Assembly: GCA_964455685.1 (NCBI GenBank)
Contig: CAYVZE010000007.1
Span: 1-53,560 of the forward strand
Reading direction: 5' to 3'
DNA length: 53,560 nt
Origin: ZC4RG30 sp964455685
GTDB lineage: Bacteria; Pseudomonadota; Gammaproteobacteria; Steroidobacterales; Steroidobacteraceae
Position numbers and translations under genes: made by a program. How positions within the stretch are numbered: the first letter of the stretch is position 1; each line of letters starts with the position of its first letter. The notes beneath the pieces were generated by a model that saw only the letters and a program-made list of their open reading frames with translations, did no database searches and was not told where the DNA came from. Positions 31,032 to 39,309 of the stretch are shown here, in pieces.

Positions 31032-32306
31032 TCAGCCCGCCGCCGCCCCTTGCGCCCGCTGCAGGTCGGCCGCCGCGGCGGCCCGCACGCCGCGCTCGAT
31101 GCGCCAGATCAGGAAGCACACCACCAGGCCGGTGGCCACCACCACGTAGCCTGCGACGTCGTAGTGCTGCAGCCTTCCGTCGGCACCCTCGGTCACGATG
31201 TGGCCCGCCACCACCGCGGCGAGGCCGCCGGCCAGCTGCGACAGCGACGAGGACACGGCATTGAACGAACCACGGTGCGTGGGCGCCGGCACCTGCGTCA
31301 TCAGCGCCTGGAAGGGAATCATGCGCGCGAAGATGCCGAAGAACATCACCACGTTGATCAGCGTCACCACCAGCAGCGTCGAGCGGTCGAGGTGGGTATA
31401 GACCAGCACCATCACCGCCATCACCGCGGTGCCGGCGAAGAACACGCGCAGCTTGCCCACGGCATCGGCGAGCCTGCCGACCACGGGGCCGACGAAGATC
31501 ATCGAGATGCCCGTGACCAGGTAGATCACCGGCAGGTGGTCGAGGTCGATGCCCAGGTTGTTGACGGTGAACGCACTGCTGAAGGGCATCAGCATGAAGC
31601 CGCCCGTGGTCAGGAACAGCATGGCCAGGTACGAAAGCAGGTGCCGCGGCTCCACCAGCGTGTGCAGCAGGTGCGCCAGCGGGCTGCGTTCCTGGCGAAG
31701 CTTGAGGTGGGCCGCCACCGGCTTCATCACCACCATGATCAGCACGCCCACCACCGCGCTCAGCGCCGCCAGGCCGAGGAAGGGCACATGCCAGTTCCAG
31801 CGCGCCGACACCCAGATGCCCACCGGGATGCCGAGGATCTGGCTGGCGGCGAACGCGGTCTGGATGACGCCCATGACGCGGCCGCGGTGCTCGACGGGGA
31901 ACAGGTCGGTGGCGATGGCCAGCACCACCGAGCCGATCACCCCGCCGAACAGTCCGGTGAAGATGCGCGCGGCCAGCAGCGAGGGAAAGCTGCTGGCCAG
32001 GCCGCACCAGGCCGTACCGGCCACGAAGCCGGTGAAGAAGAACAGCAGCAACTTCTTGCGGTCGAAGCGGTCGGCGAAGCCGGCGGCCAGGAAGCCGGAA
32101 GCGCCGGCGGCGAAGGCATAGGCCGACACCACCGTGCCGAACTGCGTCGTGGAGGCGTTCAGCGCCGGCATGATCAGCGCGCCCAGCGGCGCCATCAGCA
32201 TGAAGTCGATGATCACGGCGAACTGCAGGAAGGCCAGCATCGCGATGACGGCCTTCTGGTAACGGGAGAACACGGGAGCGGACGCGGCGGCAGCAGCGGA
32301 AGCCAT
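31032..32306 (-). CDS. MFS transporter
   Basis: The 424-residue protein has about 12 hydrophobic segments and the MFS motif A in the first loop (GFADRFDRKKLL, about residues 76-87), plus HRGRVMGVIQTAFAASQ and GIPVG in the fourth to fifth helices, as in drug/sugar efflux or aromatic-acid exporters (DHA1-like). The start at 32306 is preceded by gagga; the longer frame to 32405 has no ribosome-binding site. The upstream region carries a TGTTGACAAC element similar to the TBDR 2 operator. It is downstream of TBDR 4 only by position (190-base gap). The substrate is unknown. Confidence 0.88.
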   Translation of the reverse strand: MASAAAAASAPVFSRYQKAVIAMLAFLQFAVIIDFMLMAPLGALIMPALNASTTQFGTVVSAYAFAAGASGFLAAGFADRFDRKKLLLFFFTGFVAGTAWCGLASSFPSLLAARIFTGLFGGVIGSVVLAIATDLFPVEHRGRVMGVIQTAFAASQILGIPVGIWVSARWNWHVPFLGLAALSAVVGVLIMVVMKPVAAHLKLRQERSPLAHLLHTLVEPRHLLSYLAMLFLTTGGFMLMPFSSAFTVNNLGIDLDHLPVIYLVTGISMIFVGPVVGRLADAVGKLRVFFAGTAVMAVMVLVYTHLDRSTLLVVTLINVVMFFGIFARMIPFQALMTQVPAPTHRGSFNAVSSSLSQLAGGLAAVVAGHIVTEGADGRLQHYDVAGYVVVATGLVVCFLIWRIERGVRAAAAADLQRAQGAAAG

Positions 32307-32395
32307 CGGGATCCTCGGGGCGGATTGCAGGCGGCGCATGATGACACCAGCGCTGCCCGTAAGGGAGATTCCCGGCCCCGGCCCGCGCACATATA

Positions 32396-32406
32396 ATGTT
32401 GACAAC
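32396..32406. promoter_or_regulatory. Operator-like element ATGTTGACAAC upstream of the MFS gene
   Basis: Ten bases, 32396-32405, differ at one position from the TTGTTGACAA element of the 9223 palindrome, and lie in a similarly AT-rich spot (atataatgttgacaac) 90 bases ahead of the MFS start. It is a single copy, not the double site seen at 9223. Confidence 0.4.
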
Positions 32407-32480
32407 GATCCGGCCCCACCGGATCCAGTCGAAAGGGGTGGCGATGCGCCCCTGGCGCAAGGCCACCCGCCGGCGCCGCC

Positions 32481-32873
32481 CTACTTCTCCTTGCGGTAAG
32501 GCACGAAGTGCTCGATGAACACCACGCCGGTGTGGAAGCCGGTGGCGCGGTCGATCGTGCGGATGATGTCGGTATTGCAGACCTGGCTGCCGGTGCGCTC
32601 CATGATCACGATGTTGTCGTGGTCCAGGTCCTCGGCATATTTCGCCCGGGCCACGTAGATCACGTCGCCGGCGTCATAGACCAGCCCCACGTGTTCCATC
32701 ACCTGCAGCCTGTCGCTGCGGAAGGTGGTGATGCAGCTGACCGGCTCGCCGGCCACGCGGCCCTCGAGCATCTTTGCCAGCCTGGCCTCGGCCTCCTCCT
32801 TGCGGTCGGCGGCGCCGGCCACGGCCGCGGCGAACGCCATCACGGTTGCTGTGAGCAGTGCTGCTGCCTTCAT
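32481..32873 (-). CDS. Small secreted protein of unknown function
   Basis: The 130-residue precursor has a signal peptide (about 1-22). The mature part begins with a charged helix (KEEAEARLAKMLEGR) followed by GEPVSCI, and has two cysteines (Cys47 region and Cys99 region) that could form a disulfide in the periplasm. The layout, a helix, GxPVxCI, then a VYVAR-like strand, resembles small uncharacterised proteins of sphingomonads and Steroidobacter, but I do not recognise a named family. It is monocistronic as far as the sequence shows. Confidence 0.65.
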   Translation of the reverse strand: MKAAALLTATVMAFAAAVAGAADRKEEAEARLAKMLEGRVAGEPVSCITTFRSDRLQVMEHVGLVYDAGDVIYVARAKYAEDLDHDNIVIMERTGSQVCNTDIIRTIDRATGFHTGVVFIEHFVPYRKEK

Positions 32874-33033
32874 GGTCGTTCTCCGTCCGTTGGTTACGAC
32901 CCATTGTCGCGCAACTGGCGGCGACCGGCGATCCGGCCCTTGTGCAGTGCGATAGCGCCGCTGTTAACCTTCCGCCGGCTGGATGGTTTGAACAGGCACG
33001 CGAGACAAACCTTCAGCAGCCCGGAGAATCCCC

Positions 33034-33483
33034 ATGTCCATGCCCTCCCCCTTGTTCGTCCTCGTGCCGCTGGGCGCCTTTGCCATGATCGTGGTGCTGG
33101 CATGGCTGGCTCACCGCAGCAAGCTGGCCGCATCGGCCAATGAACGCGACGTGCAGCTGGCACTGCTGTCGAAGTTCTCCACTGCCGAGGAGATGACGCG
33201 CTTCCTGCGGACCACCGAGGGGCAACGCCTGATCGACCAGCTGGCCAGCCCGAAGGGCTTCGATGCCCGGCGCACCGTCATCGACTACCTGACCGGCGGC
33301 GTGGTCTGCCTGTTCATCGGTATCGCGATGGCGGTGCTGGTGAGGCATGGCATGGGCTTCATGGCCATCCCGGGCTACATCCTGCTGGGCACCGGCGCGG
33401 CGCTGCTGATTGCGGCGGCGTTCACCTGGCCGCTGGCCCGGCGGCTGGGACTGATCGCCGGCGCCTCCACCCCTCGCGCCTGA
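33034..33483 (+). CDS. Membrane protein of unknown function, sigma-factor neighbour
   Basis: The protein has 149 residues with three hydrophobic segments: about 5-26, 86-108 and 114-137. Between the first and second is a cytoplasmic or periplasmic helix-rich loop (SKFSTAEEMTRFLRT, GQRLIDQLA). ATG 33034 has ggaga in front. It ends 15 bases before the sigma factor start, so it is likely the first gene of a four-gene unit (33034-35600). No known family is recognised; a signal-sensing role next to an ECF sigma factor is only a guess. Confidence 0.68.
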   Translation: MSMPSPLFVLVPLGAFAMIVVLAWLAHRSKLAASANERDVQLALLSKFSTAEEMTRFLRTTEGQRLIDQLASPKGFDARRTVIDYLTGGVVCLFIGIAMAVLVRHGMGFMAIPGYILLGTGAALLIAAAFTWPLARRLGLIAGASTPRA

Positions 33484-33498
33484 GGCGAGGTGGGCGCC

Positions 33499-34062
33499 AT
33501 GGCGGATCCGGGCGCCGCGCGGCCGCTGCAGGCCGGCGAGGTCGAGCGGCTGTACCGGCAGCACGGGCCGAAGCTGCTGCAGTTCATCCGCCGCCAGGTG
33601 GGCGAAGCGGCCGTCGCGGCCGACCTGCTGCAGGACGTGTTCGTGCGGCTGTTGCGTGCCGGCGCGCAGCTGCGCGGCGATGGCGGGATGCGCGCCTACC
33701 TGTACCGCACCGCGAACTCGGTGATCGCGGAGCACTATCGCGTGCGCGGCCTTCGCCGTACCGTACCCTTGGGGACGGAGGATGAGGAGGACTCATCGGA
33801 CGGTCCGCCCGGCAACCTGCAGGCGCAGGAGGACGCGGCCGGCCGCAGCGAAACCCGCTCGCGCGTGGAGCGCAGCTTCGGCCGCCTTGGCGTGCGTGAC
33901 CGCACGCTGCTGTGGCTGGCCTACGTGGAAGAGATGAGCCATGAGGAGATCGGCAACGTGGTGGGCGTGGGCACGGCCAGCGTGAAGGTGCTGCTGTCGC
34001 GGTCACGGGCGCGGCTGTCCGCGGCGCTGTCGGCCGAGGGTGTGCGCGGAGACGCATCATGA
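33499..34062 (+). CDS. ECF-type RNA polymerase sigma factor
   Basis: The protein has 187 residues with sigma region 2 (LYRQHGPKLLQFIRRQVG...ADLLQDVFVRLL, then AYLYRTANSVIAEHYR) and region 4 (RTLLWLAYVEEMSHEEIG with ASVKVLLSRSRARL). There is no region 1 or 3, as expected for ECF (sigma-70 family group IV). ATG 33499 sits 8 bases after gagg; a GTG at 33490 is in frame but worse placed. Its stop overlaps the next start (ATGA), typical of a sigma/regulator pair. Confidence 0.92.
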   Translation: MADPGAARPLQAGEVERLYRQHGPKLLQFIRRQVGEAAVAADLLQDVFVRLLRAGAQLRGDGGMRAYLYRTANSVIAEHYRVRGLRRTVPLGTEDEEDSSDGPPGNLQAQEDAAGRSETRSRVERSFGRLGVRDRTLLWLAYVEEMSHEEIGNVVGVGTASVKVLLSRSRARLSAALSAEGVRGDAS

Positions 34063-34289
34063 AAGACGATAACGTGCGCGAACTGCTGCAGGACCTGGCG
34101 ACGGACGAGCTGCCGATGCCCGACTGGGGACGCGTGGGCCTGCGCGCGCGCTTCGAGGAGGAGATCAGCCGGCGGCGCGAGGCCTTCCGCAGGCTGCCCT
34201 GGGTGCAGGTGGCCGTGTTCGTGCTGGCCGGCCTGTCGCTGGCGACGCTGGCTGCCTGGCTGGTACTGAAGGTCACCGGGGCCGGCTGA
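34059..34289 (+). CDS. Tiny single-pass membrane protein, candidate anti-sigma partner
   Basis: The 76-residue protein has an acidic N-terminal part (MKDDNVRELLQDLATDELP), a charged helix, and one membrane segment (about 49-70). It has no zinc-binding HxxxCxxC motif of classic anti-sigma factors. Coupling by ATGA overlap to the sigma gene and the topology (short cytoplasmic domain plus one helix) make an anti-sigma role plausible, but this rests on context alone. Confidence 0.6.
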   Translation: MKDDNVRELLQDLATDELPMPDWGRVGLRARFEEEISRRREAFRRLPWVQVAVFVLAGLSLATLAAWLVLKVTGAG

Positions 34290-34295
34290 CAGATC

Positions 34296-35600
34296 GTGGA
34301 AAGAGCCGTCTTCCTGCTGCCATGGGCCGGCGCACTGCTCGCGCTCGGCGGCATCTTCCTGGCCCTGCGCAGCAATGCGCACAGGCGCCTGATCCTGAGC
34401 CTGCCCACCAGCCGCACTGACGGCGTGTTCATCGGCCTGGTCAAACTGAAAGGCACCGCCGAGTCCGACGCGCCGCTGCGCAGCCGCCTCGCCGGGGCGC
34501 CCTGCGTGCTGTACTCGTGGAAGGTGGAGGAGAAGTGGCGCCGCACGGTCCACACCGGCGGCAGCCGCGGCCGCGCTGGCATGCGGACCGAGGAAGGCTG
34601 GCGCACCGTGGCCAGCGGCGGCGTCATACCGGCCTTCTACCTGAAGGACGATCACGGCGCCGTGCGGGTGGATCCGACGGGCGCGAAGCTGGAGCTGGAA
34701 AGCCTGTTCTCGTACAGCTGCAGTGAGGACGATCCCCTCTACTACGCCAAGGGCCCGGCCGAAGCCATCCCCCACTCCGTGGGGCGCCGGCGCTTCACCG
34801 AGCAGGGCATCCGCCTGCATTCGCCGGTGTTCGTCATCGGCCGCGCCCGCGAACGAGAGTACGTGGTGGCACCGGAGATCACCGCCGACCGGGCCGCGGA
34901 ATTGTTCCTGGTGTCCTCGCGCACCGAAGGGAAGGTGCTGGCCAGCCATCGCGGCGCGTCGATCGCGTGGAGCATCGTGGGACTGCTGCTGCTGGTCGGC
35001 CTGCTGATGGGCTGGGACGCGGCAGAGGAGCGGGAGTGGCGCGATCGCCTGCCCTTCTACGCCGCAGCCGCGGCAGGCTACGCGCTGGCGTGGTGCGTCG
35101 GCTGGTTCTGGTCGGTGTACAACAACCTGGTGGCGCTGCGCAATCGCGTGCGCCATGGCCTGTCGCTGGTGGACGTGCAGCTTCACCGGCGCCACGACCT
35201 GATCCCCAGCCTGCTGCACGTGGTGGAAGCATTGCGCGACCACGAGCGGCAGGTACAGTCGACGCTGTCCGCGCTGCGTGGCCAGGCGGCGGCGACCCTG
35301 CCCGGCGAGGGCGGACCCGGGCCGCATGCGCTCGCCCCGTCGCTGCGCCTGCTGCGGGAGGCCTACCCGGAACTGGCGGGCAATGCCGCCTTCCTCGCGC
35401 TGCAGGCGGAGCTCACCGCCACCGAGAACCGCATCGCGCTGGCGCGCGACTACTTCAACAGCATCGCCACGCACTTCAACACGGCCATCGCGCAATGGCC
35501 CGACCGCATTGTCGCTGCGATGGCGATGTTGCGGCCGCAGCCGCTGCTGGAGGCGCAAGATTTCGAACGCGCCGAGGTCGACGTCCACCTCGCGCCGTAA
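34296..35600 (+). CDS. GIDE domain - LemA fusion membrane protein
   Basis: The 434-residue protein starts with a membrane segment (about 5-22), then a GIDE-type domain (about 40-200) as in mitochondrial MUL1: GLVKLKGTAE..APLRSRLAG.PCVLY, WRTV..GG.IPAFYLKDDHG. Two further membrane segments (about 226-243 and 254-273) lead into a LemA domain (about 275-430): YNNLVALRNRV, VDVQLHRRHDLIPSL, EAYPELAGN..FLALQ and TENRIALARDYFN. In LemA proteins the membrane helix precedes the coiled-coil bundle, which fits. There is no RING finger, so no ubiquitin ligase activity. GTG start, 6 bases after the tiny membrane protein. Function is unknown. Confidence 0.83.
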   Translation: MERAVFLLPWAGALLALGGIFLALRSNAHRRLILSLPTSRTDGVFIGLVKLKGTAESDAPLRSRLAGAPCVLYSWKVEEKWRRTVHTGGSRGRAGMRTEEGWRTVASGGVIPAFYLKDDHGAVRVDPTGAKLELESLFSYSCSEDDPLYYAKGPAEAIPHSVGRRRFTEQGIRLHSPVFVIGRAREREYVVAPEITADRAAELFLVSSRTEGKVLASHRGASIAWSIVGLLLLVGLLMGWDAAEEREWRDRLPFYAAAAAGYALAWCVGWFWSVYNNLVALRNRVRHGLSLVDVQLHRRHDLIPSLLHVVEALRDHERQVQSTLSALRGQAAATLPGEGGPGPHALAPSLRLLREAYPELAGNAAFLALQAELTATENRIALARDYFNSIATHFNTAIAQWPDRIVAAMAMLRPQPLLEAQDFERAEVDVHLAP

Positions 35601-35694
35601 GCGTCGTTGCGGTAGGCATTCCCCCTGCCATGAACTAGCATGGCGATCCCCGGGTCGCCTGCGGCCCGGGCATGAGAACCACAAAGGGGAATCC

Positions 35695-36276
35695 ATGAGA
35701 ACCATCAGAATGGCCGCGTGCGCCGCGGCCGTGGCACTGGCCCTGGCCGCCTGCGGCAGCAAGGACACCGCCGGCGGCTATGGCGACGACCGCGCCAGGA
35801 TCGAAGACCTGCAGGCCCGTTACCTGTTCGCCTTCGACTGGGGCGATGCCGAGAGCTACGCCAACACCTTCACCGAGGATGGCGTGCTGAACTTCGGCTG
35901 GGGCGAGATCCGCGGCCGTGATGCCATCCGTGCCTTCATCGCCGGCGACGGCGAACGGCCGGAGCCGCCCGAGGGGCAGCGCCGCCGCGTGGGACGCCAC
36001 ATCATCTCGAACATCGTGGTCAAGGTGGATGGCGATCGCGCCACGGGCCAGGCCTACTGGACCCACATGACCACCAACGAGAACGACGGCTATGGCACCG
36101 TCGACTTCTTCGGCCACTACGAGGACGAGATGGTGAAGGTGAACGGCGAGTGGCTGTTCTCCAAGCGCTACATCTTCAACGAGGCCATTCCAGAATGGGC
36201 CTCGGGCCGCAACAACCCGGTGGTGTCGCCCAGCCCGCCGCCGCGGGAGCGGGCGCCGTCCAACGGCGGCAACTGA
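35695..36276 (+). CDS. NTF2/SnoaL-like lipoprotein
   Basis: The 193-residue precursor has a lipobox LAAC (Cys20). Residues about 33-165 form a SnoaL/NTF2-like domain: IEDLQARYLFAFDWGDAESYANTFTEDGVL, GRDAIRAFI, ...HIISNIVVKVDGDRATGQAYW and a final WLFSKR. This fold is used by ketosteroid isomerase-like enzymes and many binding proteins. Its lipid anchor makes it a periplasmic surface protein. The C-terminal tail is Pro/Arg-rich. aagggga precedes the ATG. A stem-loop at 36290 follows. Confidence 0.82.
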   Translation: MRTIRMAACAAAVALALAACGSKDTAGGYGDDRARIEDLQARYLFAFDWGDAESYANTFTEDGVLNFGWGEIRGRDAIRAFIAGDGERPEPPEGQRRRVGRHIISNIVVKVDGDRATGQAYWTHMTTNENDGYGTVDFFGHYEDEMVKVNGEWLFSKRYIFNEAIPEWASGRNNPVVSPSPPPRERAPSNGGN

Positions 36277-36289
36277 CCGCAACCGGAAG

Positions 36290-36320
36290 GTCCCCTGGCG
36301 CCGATGCGGCGCCAGGGGAC
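36290..36320. terminator. 13-bp perfect hairpin between convergent lipoprotein genes
   Basis: gtcccctggcgcc (36290-36302) and ggcgccaggggac (36308-36320) pair around gatgc. It lies between the convergent genes ending at 36276 and 36352, with no T-run, like the 1430-1478 hairpin. Confidence 0.6.
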
Positions 36321-36351
36321 TGTCGTTCAATCCGGCACGACCGACGAACGG

Positions 36352-37086
36352 CTATCCAGCCGGATACACCTGCTTCACATCCCAGGCCCTGCCCAGGCCC
36401 AGGTCCGACCGGTCCAGGTTGGCGATGAGGGTGTCGAACATCGCCGCGTAGCGTTCCACCGCGCAGCTCTTCTGCGGTCCCGCGATGGATTCCCACAGCG
36501 AGCACACCACGTCCTCGCCATTCCCGCCGTACAGGATGTGCCGGTAACTGGCGTCATGGCAGGTGCCGGCCTGGTCCAGCAGCGTCAGCTGTTCGTGGGG
36601 ATTGCGCTGGTTCTGCAGCACGAGCACGCGGTTGCGCAGGTCGGCACAGGCATGGGGGTTCCGGGCCTCCTCCAGCGCATGCATGAATGACGGGCAGGGC
36701 GCGCGGCTCCAGTCGCCGAACTGCTCGTCCACGCGGGCAAATCCCAGCGCCGCGGCCTCCGCCTCGCTGGCCTCCGGGATGTCGTGCACCATGATCTCAC
36801 CGGTTCCGGCACCGCAGACCGTGGGGTACATCATCCCCGTGTAGCCGCAGCTCGAGCGGCTGACGGCAATGCCCGCATTGACCAGCTTGCCGGCGCTCTC
36901 CTTGAGCGTGAGCTGGGGCCCCTCGCACTGGCGCAGGTGCGGGCCGTACTCGAAGACGGCGATCCTGCCGGGAGGCGGATCGCGGGGCTCGGTGTCGCCG
37001 GGCTCCTTGATCGGCACGACACCCCCGTCACCCAGGCAGCCAGCGGCGGCAAGGCCGAGCACGCAGATCAGCAGGGTCTTGCGCAT
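36352..37086 (-). CDS. Lipoprotein of unknown function
   Basis: The 244-residue precursor has a lipobox AAAGC (Cys17) and a start preceded by ggaggaagg. The mature part has several cysteines (in RQCEG, SSCGYT, PTVCG, APCPS, HACAD, GTCHD, VVCSL, KSCAV), an even number that suggests disulfides, and an FEYGPHLRQCEG opening. No named family is recognised. An N-terminal extension to 37188 is open but lacks any signal, so 37086 is preferred. Confidence 0.65.
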   Translation of the reverse strand: MRKTLLICVLGLAAAGCLGDGGVVPIKEPGDTEPRDPPPGRIAVFEYGPHLRQCEGPQLTLKESAGKLVNAGIAVSRSSCGYTGMMYPTVCGAGTGEIMVHDIPEASEAEAAALGFARVDEQFGDWSRAPCPSFMHALEEARNPHACADLRNRVLVLQNQRNPHEQLTLLDQAGTCHDASYRHILYGGNGEDVVCSLWESIAGPQKSCAVERYAAMFDTLIANLDRSDLGLGRAWDVKQVYPAG

Positions 37087-37233
37087 GCTTCCTTCCTCCC
37101 CTTCAGGCTTCCAGGCGGTACATTCTGCGCCGGCTGGCTGAACAGTGGATGAATGACCACGGTGGTCGGCTGCGAATGAGCCGTCCACCGCGCCCCGGGC
37201 CGGGTATGCTTGCCGCCTCTTCAGGAGGACAAC

Positions 37234-37629
37234 ATGGCCTGGGTCGGCATCGTCATCAGCATCGCCCTTTTCGAGTACTTCTTCTTCGGGTTCGCCGTCG
37301 CGCGCGCGCGCGGCCGCTACAACTGCCCGGCGCCCGCCACCACGGGCAACCCGATGTTCGAGCGCTACTACCGCGTGCAGATGAACACCCTGGAGCAGAT
37401 CGTGATCTTCATCCCGGCGCTGCTGCTGTTCGCGTGGCGATTCGATCCGCGCTGGGCCGCGGCGCTCGGCGCGGTGTGGATCATCGGCCGGCTGGTCTAC
37501 TTCCTCACCTACGTGCGCGAGCCGCGTTCGCGGGCCCTGGGTTTCGCGCTGACGGCGCTGCCCTCCCTGGGCATGCTGGCGGCGTCGCTGCTCAGCCTGG
37601 TGATCGAGGTGCTCCGCCCGGCCGCCTGA
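37234..37629 (+). CDS. MAPEG family membrane protein
   Basis: The 131-residue protein has four hydrophobic segments and the MAPEG signature FERYYRVQMNTLEQ (about 43-56), which carries the conserved glutathione-binding Glu/Arg/Asn residues of the MAPEG superfamily (microsomal GST-like). The ATG at 37234 follows aggagg; an upstream in-frame ATG at 37210 lacks one. It likely acts in glutathione-dependent detoxification or lipid modification at the inner membrane, but bacterial MAPEG proteins of this type are poorly characterised. Confidence 0.85.
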   Translation: MAWVGIVISIALFEYFFFGFAVARARGRYNCPAPATTGNPMFERYYRVQMNTLEQIVIFIPALLLFAWRFDPRWAAALGAVWIIGRLVYFLTYVREPRSRALGFALTALPSLGMLAASLLSLVIEVLRPAA

Positions 37630-37644
37630 GCCAGGCGCATCGCG

Positions 37645-39309
37645 TCAGCGCACCAGCAGCGCGCCTTCGGCCGCGCCGCTGCTGCGCAGGTCCACGGCCG
37701 CCGCGCCGCGATGGCGCGTGAAGGTGTCTTCCTCGTCACTGGAATGCCAGGTCCAGGCATCCAGGTAGTACAGGCCGCGTGACAGCGGCGAGGCCTCCGA
37801 ACCCGCCGGCACCGGCGATGCCTCGAGGAAGGCCGAACCCGCCGCCTGCTGCAGCAGCTCCTCCAGCGGCGCCATCGTCACCAGCGCGCCGTCACGCGTG
37901 ACCAGCAACGCGCCGTGGTCGTAGCGGCCCGGCCTCTCCACGGTGACCGTAGTGGACACCAGTCCTGGCAGTGCCGGCGCGGCGGGCAGGCTGATGGGCG
38001 GCACGGTGAAGAAGGCCGTGTCCAGCGCCTGGCGTGCGGGACGCAGCGTCTCCGCGGCAAACCCGCCGACGCCGTAATGCGGCGAGTACGCGGCTACCGC
38101 GTAGCCCGCCTGGCCCTCGCTGGTGGAGACGGTGCGGAGGTTCAGCGCCGGGCTCCACTTGCCGTACAGGACGGTGCTGGCGCGGGACAGGCGGATGTCC
38201 TCCGCGAAGCGGCCGGAGAGCGGATCCACCGTGGCCATGGCCACCAGGAACGGATCGCCCGCGCCCTGCGGCGTCTGGTAGAAGCCCACGCGCGCACCGC
38301 GCGGCTCCACCGCGCTGCCGGCGAGCACATTGGCCTTGAAGGCGTCGGCGGGCTGCAGGCCGAGTGACACCGCCACGGCATTGCCCGGGCCACCCCTGCG
38401 CACCGGCACTTCCTCGATGATGACGGTCTGCACGCCAGGGCCGTGGATGACGAGGTCGTAGTCGGTGGTGCGCTCGCCCTCATCCAGCGCCAGCGGATAA
38501 AGGAAGAAGCGCCCGTCGCGCGACACCGCGGCACTGGCCACCGGCAGGCGCCGCCCCAGCGCCGCATCGAAACGCTGCGCGGTGACCTGCACGTCCGGCC
38601 GCCCGGTGGGCGTGTCGATGACCAGCTGCGACAGCCCCAGCGTGCCGGTGATCGCGCCCGCATGTTGCGTATCCGGCGCATGCGCGCGCAGCGTGGCATT
38701 GAGCAGGAAGCGGGTCTCACGGCCGTAGCGCAGCTCGGTGAGGTCGTGCGCGGCATCGAACACAATTTCGACCGTGTTGGTGGCGCTGCCGCCGCCGATG
38801 GACACGACGGCCTCCACCACTTCCAGTTCCAGCGCCATGCCGATGCCCTGCTCAGGGGCCAGCACCTCCAGTGGCGCGGTGGCCAGCTCGCCATCCTCGT
38901 CGTACCAGCTGACCTCGTTGTTCCACTCGGCACCGGCCTGCTCGGCGGAGTCGCGCAGCCGGCCGTGGGTATCGGCAAGCACCAGGCGCACCTGCCGCCA
39001 GGTGCGCGAGGGCACCACGATGTCGTCGACGAGCTGTGCGAAGGCCCCGCCATCCAGGCGCACCAGGTCGAGGGTGACGGCGTCATCCAGCCGGCGCTTC
39101 TCCCAGTTCCCGTCCTCCGGCGGCGCGTCGGCATCCTCGTGGAACCAGACCTGCTCCACGGTCACCAGCACGCGCTGGTAACGCGCAGGCACGCTGGCGG
39201 TGGCATTGACCTCGACGATGGCATCGCAGGCGCTGAGCGCCAGCGCCGCAGCCACTGCCAGCAGCAGCCGGCCCGGCCAGGAGCGCATGCGGGCCATCAA
39301 TCCGTTCAT
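37645..39309 (-). CDS. DUF4382-like lipoprotein
   Basis: The 554-residue precursor has a lipobox LSAC (Cys28). The first ~200 residues look like DUF4382: VLVTVEQVWFH, VTLDLVRLDGGAFAQLVDDIVVP and RQVRLVLAD, a pattern in secreted beta-sandwich proteins. The rest is beta-rich with no enzymatic motif I recognise. Its ATG (39309) overlaps the frmB stop (ATGA), so it is co-translated with frmB, although a functional link is not obvious. The protein should be lipid-anchored in the envelope. Confidence 0.62.
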   Translation of the reverse strand: MNGLMARMRSWPGRLLLAVAAALALSACDAIVEVNATASVPARYQRVLVTVEQVWFHEDADAPPEDGNWEKRRLDDAVTLDLVRLDGGAFAQLVDDIVVPSRTWRQVRLVLADTHGRLRDSAEQAGAEWNNEVSWYDEDGELATAPLEVLAPEQGIGMALELEVVEAVVSIGGGSATNTVEIVFDAAHDLTELRYGRETRFLLNATLRAHAPDTQHAGAITGTLGLSQLVIDTPTGRPDVQVTAQRFDAALGRRLPVASAAVSRDGRFFLYPLALDEGERTTDYDLVIHGPGVQTVIIEEVPVRRGGPGNAVAVSLGLQPADAFKANVLAGSAVEPRGARVGFYQTPQGAGDPFLVAMATVDPLSGRFAEDIRLSRASTVLYGKWSPALNLRTVSTSEGQAGYAVAAYSPHYGVGGFAAETLRPARQALDTAFFTVPPISLPAAPALPGLVSTTVTVERPGRYDHGALLVTRDGALVTMAPLEELLQQAAGSAFLEASPVPAGSEASPLSRGLYYLDAWTWHSSDEEDTFTRHRGAAAVDLRSSGAAEGALLVR

